Shown in pieces: positions 7,122 to 14,879 of a stretch of DNA of 42,195 bases. The notes under the pieces were generated by a model. It was given only the letters and a program-made list of their open reading frames with translations, was not told the origin of the DNA and did not search any database. Source of the DNA: Planctomycetia bacterium (GTDB taxonomy: Bacteria; Planctomycetota; UBA1135; GCA-002686595); the NCBI GenBank assembly GCA_005799545.1, contig SYGM01000096.1, positions 1 through 42,195 on the forward strand, read 5' to 3'. The first letter of the stretch is position 1. The number at the start of each line of letters is the position of its first letter. The position numbers were made by a program, and so were the translations under genes.

Positions 7122-10100
7122 AGCGGCTGCTGCTCTTCTTGCTGTTCTTCGGCGCTGGTTTGGCCGCGCTGCTGTATCTGCGCAAGGATGAACGCGCGGA
7201 GCGCGCCCGCCTTGAACAGGCGCGCGAAGAAGCACCGGTGCCCGAGCGGTTCACCGAGCTGCCGATGGGCGGTCAGAAGGGCGCAGCACTGCACCTTGAT
7301 GGCGCGCTCGAGATCATCAAGCGCGCCGGCGAAGGCGATACCCTGCGGACGGAGTACGCTCTCAAGGCCGTCGACGTCGACTTCCTCGAAGGCGATGCCT
7401 ACGAAGCCAAGAGCCTCGATCTCGCCCTGCACGACCCAGTCAGCGGCCGCTTGCGGATGCGTCTCAAGTCGCCCAGCACGCGCATGCGCTTGTCGATGAC
7501 GGGGGAGAAACCTTTGCTCGCCGAGGACGAGAAGGTGCACTTCTCCAATGCGGAGCTCACGATTCTGGAAGGCGGCGCGATCGCACCGCTGACGTTGCGC
7601 ATGCCGCAGCTCGGCTGGCGACCGAAGACCAACGACATCGACACGCCCGACCGCGTGCAAATCATCGGTCGCGGTCTGGAGTCGCGCTCGAACGGACTCG
7701 AGGCCTCATGGACGGAACAGAAGCTCAAGCTGCTGCGCGAGGGCCGCGTGGAGCTGGAGCTGGAGCAGGGGGCCAAGGCGATCCTGAGCGCGACCGGCGA
7801 GGGCGTGCTGCTGCTGGAGCGTGCGACACCGCCCGCGCAAGCACCCGAGGACAGCGATGCACTGCAGCTCACGGTCAGCGGCGGCTCACGTCTCGAACTC
7901 GAGCGTCCCAATGCGACACGCCTGGAGCTCGAAGGTCGCGATCTGCACTTTGTCGGCTACCGCACGCCGGAGGGACGCTTCGTGATCGTCGATGCCAACG
8001 CGCGCGGCAACGTGCGCGGTCAGAGCGGAGAACAGGCCTTTCAGGCCGACGAAGCGCTGCTGGGTGTCGACACGCAGGGCTTCCTCGTGAGAGCCGCACT
8101 CGGCGGCAACGTAGTGCTGATCGATCCGGCGGGCCGCTTTGAATCGCAGGCCGCCTCCTTCGTGTTCGGCGAAGCTACACGTCTCACCAAGGCGGTGCTG
8201 ACAGGCAGTCCATTCGGAGTCGTGGAGCTCGGCAGCTATGCTCCCAAGGACAAACCGGAGATGGCCAGTGCGCGCGCGCGGATCCGCGGTAATGGGCCAC
8301 TGGACCTTGATTTCACGGGATCCAACCGCATGGAACTCGAGGGTCCGGCGCGCGTCGAGATCGAGGAAATCGGTTTCACGCTCTCGGCTGACGAGCGACT
8401 GATCGGCAACATCGACCGCATCTCGAAGACCGGCCGAATAGAAGCCATCGGCGGCGCATCGGCCAACTGGAAGGGCAGCGAGATCTACACCGGTTCGCTC
8501 GATCTGCGCTACGCGCTGGCGGATTCGCGCGGAGAGATCGCAGGCGCGATCGCCAGCGGAGCCACGCAAGCCGTGCTGCGCCTGCCGGGCACCGAGGAAA
8601 TCCGCGTGGATGCCAGTGACGGTCTCGAGATACGTTCGATCGGCGGCTATCTCACGCTGCCCCTGGCTCGGGGCGTCACCGTACGCCGCGAACAGGGGGT
8701 GGAACGCTTCCGGGCGGACGCGCAGCTCGTGCGCGACCTCGACCCCAAGGCCCAGACCTTCGAAGCGGAAGGTGACGTGCGTTTCGAGAATCGCACCGGC
8801 CGCGGCAAGGCCAATCGCGCGGTGGCACGCGGTCCGCGCGATCACGCGCTGCACGGCACGGCGAACAATCCGGCGCACTGGGAAGCGCTCGATCCCAACA
8901 CGGGCGCGATTCAGGCGACGGCGCAGGCCGTGGAGATTCAGGCCCGCGAACACAGCGTGGAAGCCACTGGATCCGTGTTCGCCACCATCGCCGCCATCGA
9001 TGCCTACCACCGCATCGACAGCGAATACCTGCTCGTCGAGCGTCTGCCCGACGGCACCGTGCCGCTCGCGGAGTCGCGCAATTTTCATCTACGCGCGGAA
9101 CGTTCCATCCGGGCCCGCAGCGAGTCCAGCGCACAGACGATGGCATTGAGCTGCCAGCTGCTTGACCTGCAGGGACGCCTCACGCAGACGCCGGAGGCTC
9201 AGCAGTGGGCCAAGGGCAGCAAACAGACCGAGGCGCCGGCCTTCGAGCGCGGGCAGGTGCACGCCGAGGGCAATGTGTCGGCGGAATGGATGGGTCCGCA
9301 GGGTGAGCTGAGCCTCTCCGGCGAGGTTTTCGATCTCGATACGAACAAGACCGGCAGCATCCGCGCGCGCGAAGGCGGTCGCGTGCGCGCGGTCGGCAGC
9401 CGCCTAGGCGGCAAGTTGCCCTATCAACTCGATGCGGACTGGATCCTCTTCGACGAGAAGTCACTGGAAGCGCAGAACGCCAACATCGCTCTGCTGGAAT
9501 CCAAGGGCAGTGATGACGAAGCGATGCTTGTGGAGCTTGCCAGCGAGAAGCTGCGCATCGACGGACAGAAGGTCCAGATGCACGGCAGCGCACACGCGCT
9601 GGGACGCACACGCACCGGCACGCGCTGGGTGATCGACGCCGGCACGATCGATCTCGCCGGCAACTTCGAACGCAGGGAAGGCGCTCCGCAGGGCCTCGAA
9701 GCAGCCGAGGCTCACGGCGATGTGCGCGTTCAGCTCGGCGAAGACCTGCTGTTGACCGGCGAGCATCTGGTCGGAACAAACAACCGTCTTCGCCTGGACG
9801 GTCTGCCGGCTCGCATCAGCGATCCGGGGACGATCTGGGAATCGCCCTGGATCGAGTACGACCCTGAGAAGCTGATGCTCGCCACGGGACGCGGTCAGAT
9901 CCGCGCGCGCGATCAGCGCAACGCCGCCGCCTGGAGCGTCGAATACGACTCGCTGCAACCCTTCGAGGATCAGGACACGACCATTCTGGTGCTGCGCAAT
10001 CCGCGCATGAAGCACGGACTGCGCGAAGTCACGGCCAACTGGTCGCTCTTCTGGATCGACCGTGAGGAGTGGCGGCAGAGCGGCGGCGGAGCGATCAAGC

Positions 10101-12247
10101 GCGAGGTCAGCGGCGCCGAGCTGCATGTAGATCTTCCCGAAGCACCGCCCGCGGAGCGCACATCGGATGACTGGCGCAAGAATTTCGAACAGCTGCGCCG
10201 CGATCCCCTGGCACGCATCGTCAGCGAGTTCTATCTCGAAGGCGAAGTTGAGCTCGTCGAGCGGGAAGCGCGTGATCCCCGCAAGAGCCTGCGGCGTGCC
10301 CGCGCCGCCGCCTTCTATCTGGACCTGCGCCAGGAAGCGGGCTGGCTCCAGGAAGCCGATGTGATCATCGACTTGCCCTTCCGTGGCCGCGGGCTTCCGC
10401 AAAAGGTGCGCGCGAAGGCCGACTGGATGCGTGTGCGCAGTGACGGTTCGGTGTCAGCCGACCGCGCGGTGATCACCTCCTGCGAGTTCGACGAACCGCA
10501 CTACATGATCGAAACGGGCCGCCTGCGCATCCAGCCGAGCTCCGGCGGCAAGGGCTGGAGCTTCGAAGCGCGCAACAACGCGCTGCGCTTCGGCCGCGAA
10601 GGCGCCGCCGTTCCGCTACCGACGATCAACACGCCCACTGACGAGAAGGGCAATCCCTTCTTCCTGACCAATTTCTTCGCCGGCAACAGCTCGCAGTTCG
10701 GCGCGTCCGTCCGCGCAACCGTCAATCTGGCGCTCGGCACGATCGGCTTCGGCGTTGGTCGCGTCTTTGCAGGAGCGCTCAACATTCCGGTCACGGAGCT
10801 CGACGGGCGCTGGAAGTTCGACGTCGGCTACCTCGGATCGCGCGGCTTGCTGCTGGGTGGAGGCCTGGAGTTCACGATCCGCGACACGCTGCGGCTGGAC
10901 CTGGACTACAGCGTCATTCCGGACGGCAACGAGGACCGCGGCCTGGTTCGCGTGCCCGAAGATGACCGCGACTTCCTCCGCCAGTGGTTCCGCATGCGCG
11001 GACGGCGCTTCTACGGACCCACCGAGTGGGTCGATCTCGCCTTCAGCTACCAGACCGATCCAGGCGTCCAATCGGAGTTCTTCCAGAAGGACTACCTGAG
11101 GTACGAGCAGAAGGACAACTATGTCCACTACCGCAACGCGATCCATGACACCTACTGGGCCGCCAGCGCGAAGGTGCTGCTCGAGGATCGCACGGACATC
11201 GCGGAACTGCCCAGCGGCATGTGGTTCCAGGGACGCATGCCGATCGGCTGGCTGGGCCGCAATGAAGTGCTCTACACCGGCTACGCGCAGGCTGGTTATT
11301 ACCAGCGCCGCAATGGCAATCCGGCCTACTATCCGCCTTTCCCGGACGGTCTGGGCGATCGCGATGTCGTGCGCACCGACACGGAGCACCGCTTGGAAAT
11401 GCCGATGTCTCTGGGCAAGTCCGCGCTGCAGCTGACACCGTTCATCAGCGGACGAGGCACGGCGTGGAGCGAAGCTGCCGCCGAGGATGGCGCCAGCGCA
11501 CGCGTGGTGGCCAAGGCGGGAGCCGAGCTCTCGACGGCACTGTGGCGCACGTACGAAGGCGGTACCATTTCGACCCTGACACCGCGGCTGGGCGTGCACG
11601 GCGACTTGACGGAGCTCACCAGCGGCGGGGATCCCTTCTATCTGGACTCGGTGGAAGACTCGCAGACGGGTTTCTTCGTCGATGCAGGCCTGCGGGCGCG
11701 TTGGTGGCATCCTCGCACGAAGCAGCGTCTGGATCTCGACCTGCTGCTTGTGCACGGATCGGGACAGGAGACGCGGCCGGACGGACTGCTGCCGCTGGCG
11801 ATGCTGGGAGACTTCCTGACGTTCGTGGCGGAAGTGCCGGTCGGCATGACCCATGACATGCGCTTCGATCTCGAGAGCGGCGACACGGTCTACTCGCGCA
11901 CCTACCTCGGCTTCCGTCCCGTCGAGACGCTGGGCGTCGAGTTCGGCTACCACCAGGGCCGTGACGCTGCGATGCAGCCGCTCTATGAGGCCGCATCGGC
12001 CGCCCTGCGCTTCAAGGCCACGCGCAAGTGGGAGCTGGAAGCTTCGCAGACGCTCTCGCTGAGCGATGACCGGGGACTGGACAACAAGTTCACGGTCCGG
12101 CGGCTGGGACACGACTTCGTCGTGGAAATCGACTTCGGATTCCAGGCCGGCGAGGGTTCCAGCTTCGGCGTGAGCTTCCTGCCCAATCTGGCCTACAGGG
12201 CGTCCAGTCTCGGCCTGATCGATCGCTGGCTCGGGCGCAGCGAGTGA
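7118..12247 (+). CDS. Giant LptC/LptA/LptD-like fusion: LPS transport bridge plus outer-membrane barrel
   Basis: This 1709-residue protein seems to combine parts that are normally separate in the Lpt machine, which moves lipopolysaccharide from inner to outer membrane. Residues 4-21 form one hydrophobic segment after KR, like the LptC anchor; a cleavage site is not clear. Residues about 25-190 look like the LptC periplasmic domain. About 1000 residues follow with repeated short beta strands of OstA/LptA character, e.g. GDVRVQLGEDLLLTGEHLV and ADWMRVRSDGSVSADRAVIT. SCEFDEPHY near residue 1121 resembles the conserved Cys region before the LptD barrel. From about 1177 to the end alternating aromatic/polar strands suggest a barrel of about 530 residues. 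Context supports it: it follows kdsD-kdsC with a 4-bp TTGA overlap, the place held by lptC-lptA in E. coli. Individual domain borders are estimates by eye; another AsmA-like or barrel protein is less likely. Confidence 0.75.
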   Translation: MKRLLLFLLFFGAGLAALLYLRKDERAERARLEQAREEAPVPERFTELPMGGQKGAALHLDGALEIIKRAGEGDTLRTEYALKAVDVDFLEGDAYEAKSLDLALHDPVSGRLRMRLKSPSTRMRLSMTGEKPLLAEDEKVHFSNAELTILEGGAIAPLTLRMPQLGWRPKTNDIDTPDRVQIIGRGLESRSNGLEASWTEQKLKLLREGRVELELEQGAKAILSATGEGVLLLERATPPAQAPEDSDALQLTVSGGSRLELERPNATRLELEGRDLHFVGYRTPEGRFVIVDANARGNVRGQSGEQAFQADEALLGVDTQGFLVRAALGGNVVLIDPAGRFESQAASFVFGEATRLTKAVLTGSPFGVVELGSYAPKDKPEMASARARIRGNGPLDLDFTGSNRMELEGPARVEIEEIGFTLSADERLIGNIDRISKTGRIEAIGGASANWKGSEIYTGSLDLRYALADSRGEIAGAIASGATQAVLRLPGTEEIRVDASDGLEIRSIGGYLTLPLARGVTVRREQGVERFRADAQLVRDLDPKAQTFEAEGDVRFENRTGRGKANRAVARGPRDHALHGTANNPAHWEALDPNTGAIQATAQAVEIQAREHSVEATGSVFATIAAIDAYHRIDSEYLLVERLPDGTVPLAESRNFHLRAERSIRARSESSAQTMALSCQLLDLQGRLTQTPEAQQWAKGSKQTEAPAFERGQVHAEGNVSAEWMGPQGELSLSGEVFDLDTNKTGSIRAREGGRVRAVGSRLGGKLPYQLDADWILFDEKSLEAQNANIALLESKGSDDEAMLVELASEKLRIDGQKVQMHGSAHALGRTRTGTRWVIDAGTIDLAGNFERREGAPQGLEAAEAHGDVRVQLGEDLLLTGEHLVGTNNRLRLDGLPARISDPGTIWESPWIEYDPEKLMLATGRGQIRARDQRNAAAWSVEYDSLQPFEDQDTTILVLRNPRMKHGLREVTANWSLFWIDREEWRQSGGGAIKREVSGAELHVDLPEAPPAERTSDDWRKNFEQLRRDPLARIVSEFYLEGEVELVEREARDPRKSLRRARAAAFYLDLRQEAGWLQEADVIIDLPFRGRGLPQKVRAKADWMRVRSDGSVSADRAVITSCEFDEPHYMIETGRLRIQPSSGGKGWSFEARNNALRFGREGAAVPLPTINTPTDEKGNPFFLTNFFAGNSSQFGASVRATVNLALGTIGFGVGRVFAGALNIPVTELDGRWKFDVGYLGSRGLLLGGGLEFTIRDTLRLDLDYSVIPDGNEDRGLVRVPEDDRDFLRQWFRMRGRRFYGPTEWVDLAFSYQTDPGVQSEFFQKDYLRYEQKDNYVHYRNAIHDTYWAASAKVLLEDRTDIAELPSGMWFQGRMPIGWLGRNEVLYTGYAQAGYYQRRNGNPAYYPPFPDGLGDRDVVRTDTEHRLEMPMSLGKSALQLTPFISGRGTAWSEAAAEDGASARVVAKAGAELSTALWRTYEGGTISTLTPRLGVHGDLTELTSGGDPFYLDSVEDSQTGFFVDAGLRARWWHPRTKQRLDLDLLLVHGSGQETRPDGLLPLAMLGDFLTFVAEVPVGMTHDMRFDLESGDTVYSRTYLGFRPVETLGVEFGYHQGRDAAMQPLYEAASAALRFKATRKWELEASQTLSLSDDRGLDNKFTVRRLGHDFVVEIDFGFQAGEGSSFGVSFLPNLAYRASSLGLIDRWLGRSE

Positions 12248-12328
12248 ACCGCGCATCAGCAGCCTGCAAAGGCCCCGAAAACCCGTTCCACGCGCGGAGT
12301 GTCGGTCCAAGCCCGCGAGCTCATGCGC

Positions 12329-12334
12329 TAGAAT
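12329..12334 (+). promoter_or_regulatory. Putative -10 box (TAGAAT) for the TatA/B gene
   Basis: TAGAAT, within GCTAGAATGG, ends 9 nt before the GTG start at 12344. No ribosome-binding site intervenes, which suggests a leader of only a few bases. Confidence 0.45.
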
Positions 12335-12343
12335 GGCCGGCCC

Positions 12344-12904
12344 GTGTTTCTGCTGTTCGAAGATCTTGGTTTCAGTGAGCTGGTGCTGATCGGCGTCGCA
12401 TCGGTGCTGTTTTTCGGCAAGCGGCTGCCCGAGGTGGCTGCGCAGGCCGGCGCACAGATCGCGAAGTTCCGTCGCTCGCTGCAGGACATCAAGCAGGAGA
12501 CAGGCATGGATCACGAGGTCCGCAAGCTGCAGCGCACCTTCGAAAGCGTGCGCCACGACCTGTCGGTCAGCGAGCTGGCGATGGCGGCGAAGCAGAAGGT
12601 CGAACAACGGTTCAACGAAGCCAAGGAATCGATCGATCCCAAGCTCCACGAGCCGATCGAGACGCGGCAGGCGAGCGCCGAAGATCCGCTCACGGGCACC
12701 GTCGCCCGCGGCGCTCCGGATCCGGAGCTCGATGCAGCCCAGCCGCCCCCGAGCTGGAAGGTGAGCGAGCCTGCTGCGGCCACTGAGCCCAATACCACTG
12801 AGCCCAATACCTCGGGGGCCACGACCACGGAGGCCACGGGCACTGGGGATGTCGACGGCAACACGGGCAGCAGCCCTGCACCCAAGGACAAGCCCGCAGC
12901 CTGA
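12344..12904 (+). CDS. Sec-independent translocase TatA/TatB family protein
   Basis: TatA/B proteins form the pore and receptor of the Tat pathway, which exports folded proteins carrying twin-arginine signals. Residues 8-24 are the single membrane helix; FFGKRLPEVAAQAG is the family hinge (FG..LPE); an amphipathic helix follows (AKFRRSLQDIKQE), then a long charged helix to about residue 105. The last 75 residues are Pro/Thr/Glu-rich and probably disordered, with a tandem TEPNT repeat. The 186-residue length and long charged helix fit TatB better than TatA, but one protein may serve both roles in this organism. A candidate Tat substrate is the DUF1501 protein at 30921, which starts with an SRRSALK signal. 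Confidence 0.85.
   Translation: MFLLFEDLGFSELVLIGVASVLFFGKRLPEVAAQAGAQIAKFRRSLQDIKQETGMDHEVRKLQRTFESVRHDLSVSELAMAAKQKVEQRFNEAKESIDPKLHEPIETRQASAEDPLTGTVARGAPDPELDAAQPPPSWKVSEPAAATEPNTTEPNTSGATTTEATGTGDVDGNTGSSPAPKDKPAA
12781..12810 (+). repeat. Perfect 15-bp tandem duplication in the TatA/B gene
   Basis: Two adjacent identical copies of CACTGAGCCCAATAC encode the repeated peptide TEPNT in the disordered tail. The repeat unit is a multiple of three, so gain or loss of a copy keeps the frame. Confidence 0.9.
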
Positions 12905-12915
12905 ACGCGGACGGC

Positions 12916-13761
12916 ATGCGACTGGGCTACAACACCAACGGGCTTGCGCACCATCGACTGAGTGACGCTCTGCCGCTGCTGGCCGAGCTGGGCTACCGCG
13001 GAGTGGCGCTGACACCGGACGTCGGGGCGCTCGATCTGTACAACCTGCGCGCGGAGGAAGTGCGCACCGTGCGCGAGCTTGCACGGTCGCACGACTTGTC
13101 GCTGGTCGTCGAGACCGGCTCGCGCTACCTCCTTGATCCCCGTCGCAAGCACCGTCCCAGCCTGCTCGAAGACTCCGCAGTGCAGCGCGAACGCCGTATC
13201 GACTTCCTCAAGCGCTCGATCGACCTTGCGGTCGAGCTCTGCGCACCCAAAGTCTCGATCTGGGCGGGTCTGGAGCCCGAAGGTCCCGGAAGGACCACGC
13301 GCGAGCAACTGATGGACAGACTCGTCGCCGGTCTGGTCGAGGTGCTCGACCATGCGCGCGCCCGCTCGGTTCGGGTGTGCTTCGAGCCCGAGCCCGGCAT
13401 GTTCATCGAACGGCCGGCAGGCTATCTCGAGCTCCGCGAGCGCCTCGGCGAGCGGGGCAGGGAACTGGGCCTGACGCTCGATGTCGGACACTGCCTCGTG
13501 ACCGGCGACCTGCCGGTGGAAGCCCAGATCCGGAACCTGGCTCCCTACCTGGAACACTGCCACCTCGACGACATCCGCGGCGGCGTGCACGAACACAGGC
13601 CCTTCGGGGAGGGCGAGCTGGACCTGCCCGCCACCCTGCGGGCGTTGGTCGGGATCGGTTTCGTCGGCATGGCGGCCGTGGAACTCTCCCGGGACAGCCA
13701 CCGCGGCGCGGCGATGGCGGAACGCACGCTGCGGCAGCTCCAGGCAGCCCTGCGGGCCTGA
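12916..13761 (+). CDS. Sugar phosphate isomerase/epimerase-like TIM-barrel protein
   Basis: This is a 281-residue protein of the xylose-isomerase-like TIM-barrel superfamily (AP endonuclease 2 fold). Candidate metal ligands sit at the barrel's C-terminal ends: CFEPEPGMF (Glu), LDVGHCL (Asp, His), HCHLDDI (His, Asp) and VELSRDSHR (Glu). Members isomerise or epimerise sugars or hydroxypyruvate-type compounds, or cut DNA at abasic sites; the substrate cannot be determined here. The start MRLGYNTNG is reached directly at ATG 12916, only 11 bp after the TatA/B stop, so the gene is probably co-transcribed with it. No functional link between the two is evident. Confidence 0.82.
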   Translation: MRLGYNTNGLAHHRLSDALPLLAELGYRGVALTPDVGALDLYNLRAEEVRTVRELARSHDLSLVVETGSRYLLDPRRKHRPSLLEDSAVQRERRIDFLKRSIDLAVELCAPKVSIWAGLEPEGPGRTTREQLMDRLVAGLVEVLDHARARSVRVCFEPEPGMFIERPAGYLELRERLGERGRELGLTLDVGHCLVTGDLPVEAQIRNLAPYLEHCHLDDIRGGVHEHRPFGEGELDLPATLRALVGIGFVGMAAVELSRDSHRGAAMAERTLRQLQAALRA

Positions 13762-13779
13762 GAATTCTCCCTAACTCCC

Positions 13780-13945
13780 TATAAGAAAAGGGTTTGTGAA
13801 AGCGGACCCGTTCGCGGTGCTGTCCGGGCGTCGTAAGTACAGAGCAGCGAAAGGGTTAGGCTCAAGTTCTGCATCCCTGTGACCTCGCGGCATCCCGGCT
13901 TGTGGCTGGGGAGGGGGTGGGGCAAAATGACCGCCCCAACCTCCC
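13780..13945 (+). promoter_or_regulatory. Regulatory-looking gap: TATAAG box, direct repeat and strong hairpin
   Basis: This part of the longest gene-free stretch in the window holds TATAAG at 13780-13785, a direct repeat of AAAGGGTT (about 13789 and 13849), and a hairpin formed by 13909-13922 with 13933-13945. The hairpin has a 6-bp GC stem, a small internal loop, five more pairs and a 9-10 nt A-rich loop. It ends about 25 nt before the small Cys protein. It could be a leader structure, or a terminator of the preceding gene without a U-tract. Confidence 0.4.
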
Positions 13946-13969
13946 GCACAGGATCCCGAGGACCCCCGC

Positions 13970-14197
13970 ATGGCGAACGAAGATTCCGGCTTGCAGATGT
14001 GCCCGACCCCCGTCGATGGGCACCATGCCCTGTTCGCCCACAAGATCACCTCCGGTCAGTGCCAGGATCGGCAGCGCGGCAGCTACCACAAGTGCTGGAC
14101 CTGCCAATACAACAACGCCTGGGTTGCCAAGCACGGCCGTCCTGCCCCTCGCGACGCTGCTGCCAAGGAATCCGCAGAGCAGACCGCCGGCCAGTGA
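13970..14197 (+). CDS. Small Cys/His-rich hypothetical protein
   Basis: This 75-residue protein is not recognised. It contains four Cys residues: C11 in QMCPTP, then C31, C42 and C45 in GQCQDRQ and KCWTC, with several His residues (GHHALFAH, YHKC). The CxxC plus spaced Cys/His pattern suggests a small zinc- or iron-binding fold. The C-terminal 20 residues are Ala/Glu-rich and probably disordered. No signal peptide or membrane segment is visible. Coding is supported by the ATG placement, the clustering of Cys/His in this frame, and the fit between the structured upstream region and the DUF2325 gene 29 bp downstream. Other frames here are open too because of high GC, so confidence is moderate. 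Confidence 0.6.
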   Translation: MANEDSGLQMCPTPVDGHHALFAHKITSGQCQDRQRGSYHKCWTCQYNNAWVAKHGRPAPRDAAAKESAEQTAGQ

Positions 14198-14214
14198 CCC
14201 CCCTGCGGGCGGGG

Positions 14215-14220
14215 TAGGTT
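14215..14220 (+). promoter_or_regulatory. Putative -10 box (TAGGTT) for the DUF2325 gene
   Basis: TAGGTT ends exactly 6 nt before the GTG at 14227, the spacing expected for a leaderless transcript. The match to a -10 consensus is partial and no -35 was identified. Confidence 0.3.
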
Positions 14221-14226
14221 TCAGGC

Positions 14227-14874
14227 GTGTCTGACGTCGCTTCCCGTCTGAACCGTCTGCGCTTCCAACTGAGGAAGCTGGAGGAACTCGCCCTTGCTCA
14301 GCCCGGTGCGGAGCAGGACTGGGAACAGGTGGTGGAACAGGTGTCCACGCTCCTGGAGCAGTCCCCGCGACCTGAATGGCGACTGCTCTGGGCGGCGCTC
14401 GCCGAGGCTCGGGGTCCGTTGGCGCTGAGGCAGCTGCCGACCAACTGGGTGCACCTGCGTCGGCTCCTCGAACAGACCGCCAGTCAGGTCAGACCACCCA
14501 AGACCAAGGCCCCTGTACCCTTGAGCGAGCTGGAACAACTGCGGGAGCTGCTGCGCGCCCGCGAAGTGCTCGTGGTGGGCGGCGACCCGCGTGAGCACCA
14601 CCGCGAGAATCTGGAGACGGAACTGCGCTCGGCGCGGGTGCACTGGCCGCTGACCCGTGAACAGACACCGGACGTGGCCGCCCTGGAGCCGTGGGTGGCA
14701 CGAGCGGAGATCGCGCTGGTGCTGCTCTACATCCGCTTCGTCCGGCACGCGATCAGCGACGAGCTGCCGACGATCTGCGACCGTTTCGGGAAACCGCTGG
14801 CCCGCATCACGGCGGGCTACAACCCGAGCAAGGTCGCGCATCAAGTTCTGCGCCAGTGCTCGGATCGTCTGTAG
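14227..14874 (+). CDS. DUF2325 domain protein
   Basis: This 215-residue cytoplasmic protein has a C-terminal DUF2325 domain (residues about 115-212): VLVVGGDPREHHRENLE opens a Rossmann-like strand-loop, and RFVRHAISDELPTICDRFGKPL is the typical later block with His and Cys. The N-terminal 100 residues are helical (Leu/Glu-rich, LRKLEELALAQPG) and contain a Trp-rich part. DUF2325 proteins have no well-defined function; some are suspected to sense or bind small molecules or metals. The GTG start is 29 bp after the small Cys protein, so the two may be expressed together. It converges on the LeuA-family gene with a 5-bp gap. Confidence 0.8.
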   Translation: MSDVASRLNRLRFQLRKLEELALAQPGAEQDWEQVVEQVSTLLEQSPRPEWRLLWAALAEARGPLALRQLPTNWVHLRRLLEQTASQVRPPKTKAPVPLSELEQLRELLRAREVLVVGGDPREHHRENLETELRSARVHWPLTREQTPDVAALEPWVARAEIALVLLYIRFVRHAISDELPTICDRFGKPLARITAGYNPSKVAHQVLRQCSDRL

Positions 14875-14879
14875 CCCTA

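Noticed and set aside
10616-13084. 822-residue minus-strand open frame opposite the Lpt fusion and TatA/B gene
   Set aside because: Long antisense frames are expected at this GC content; it crosses two real genes, is Arg/Ala/His-rich and has no recognisable domain.
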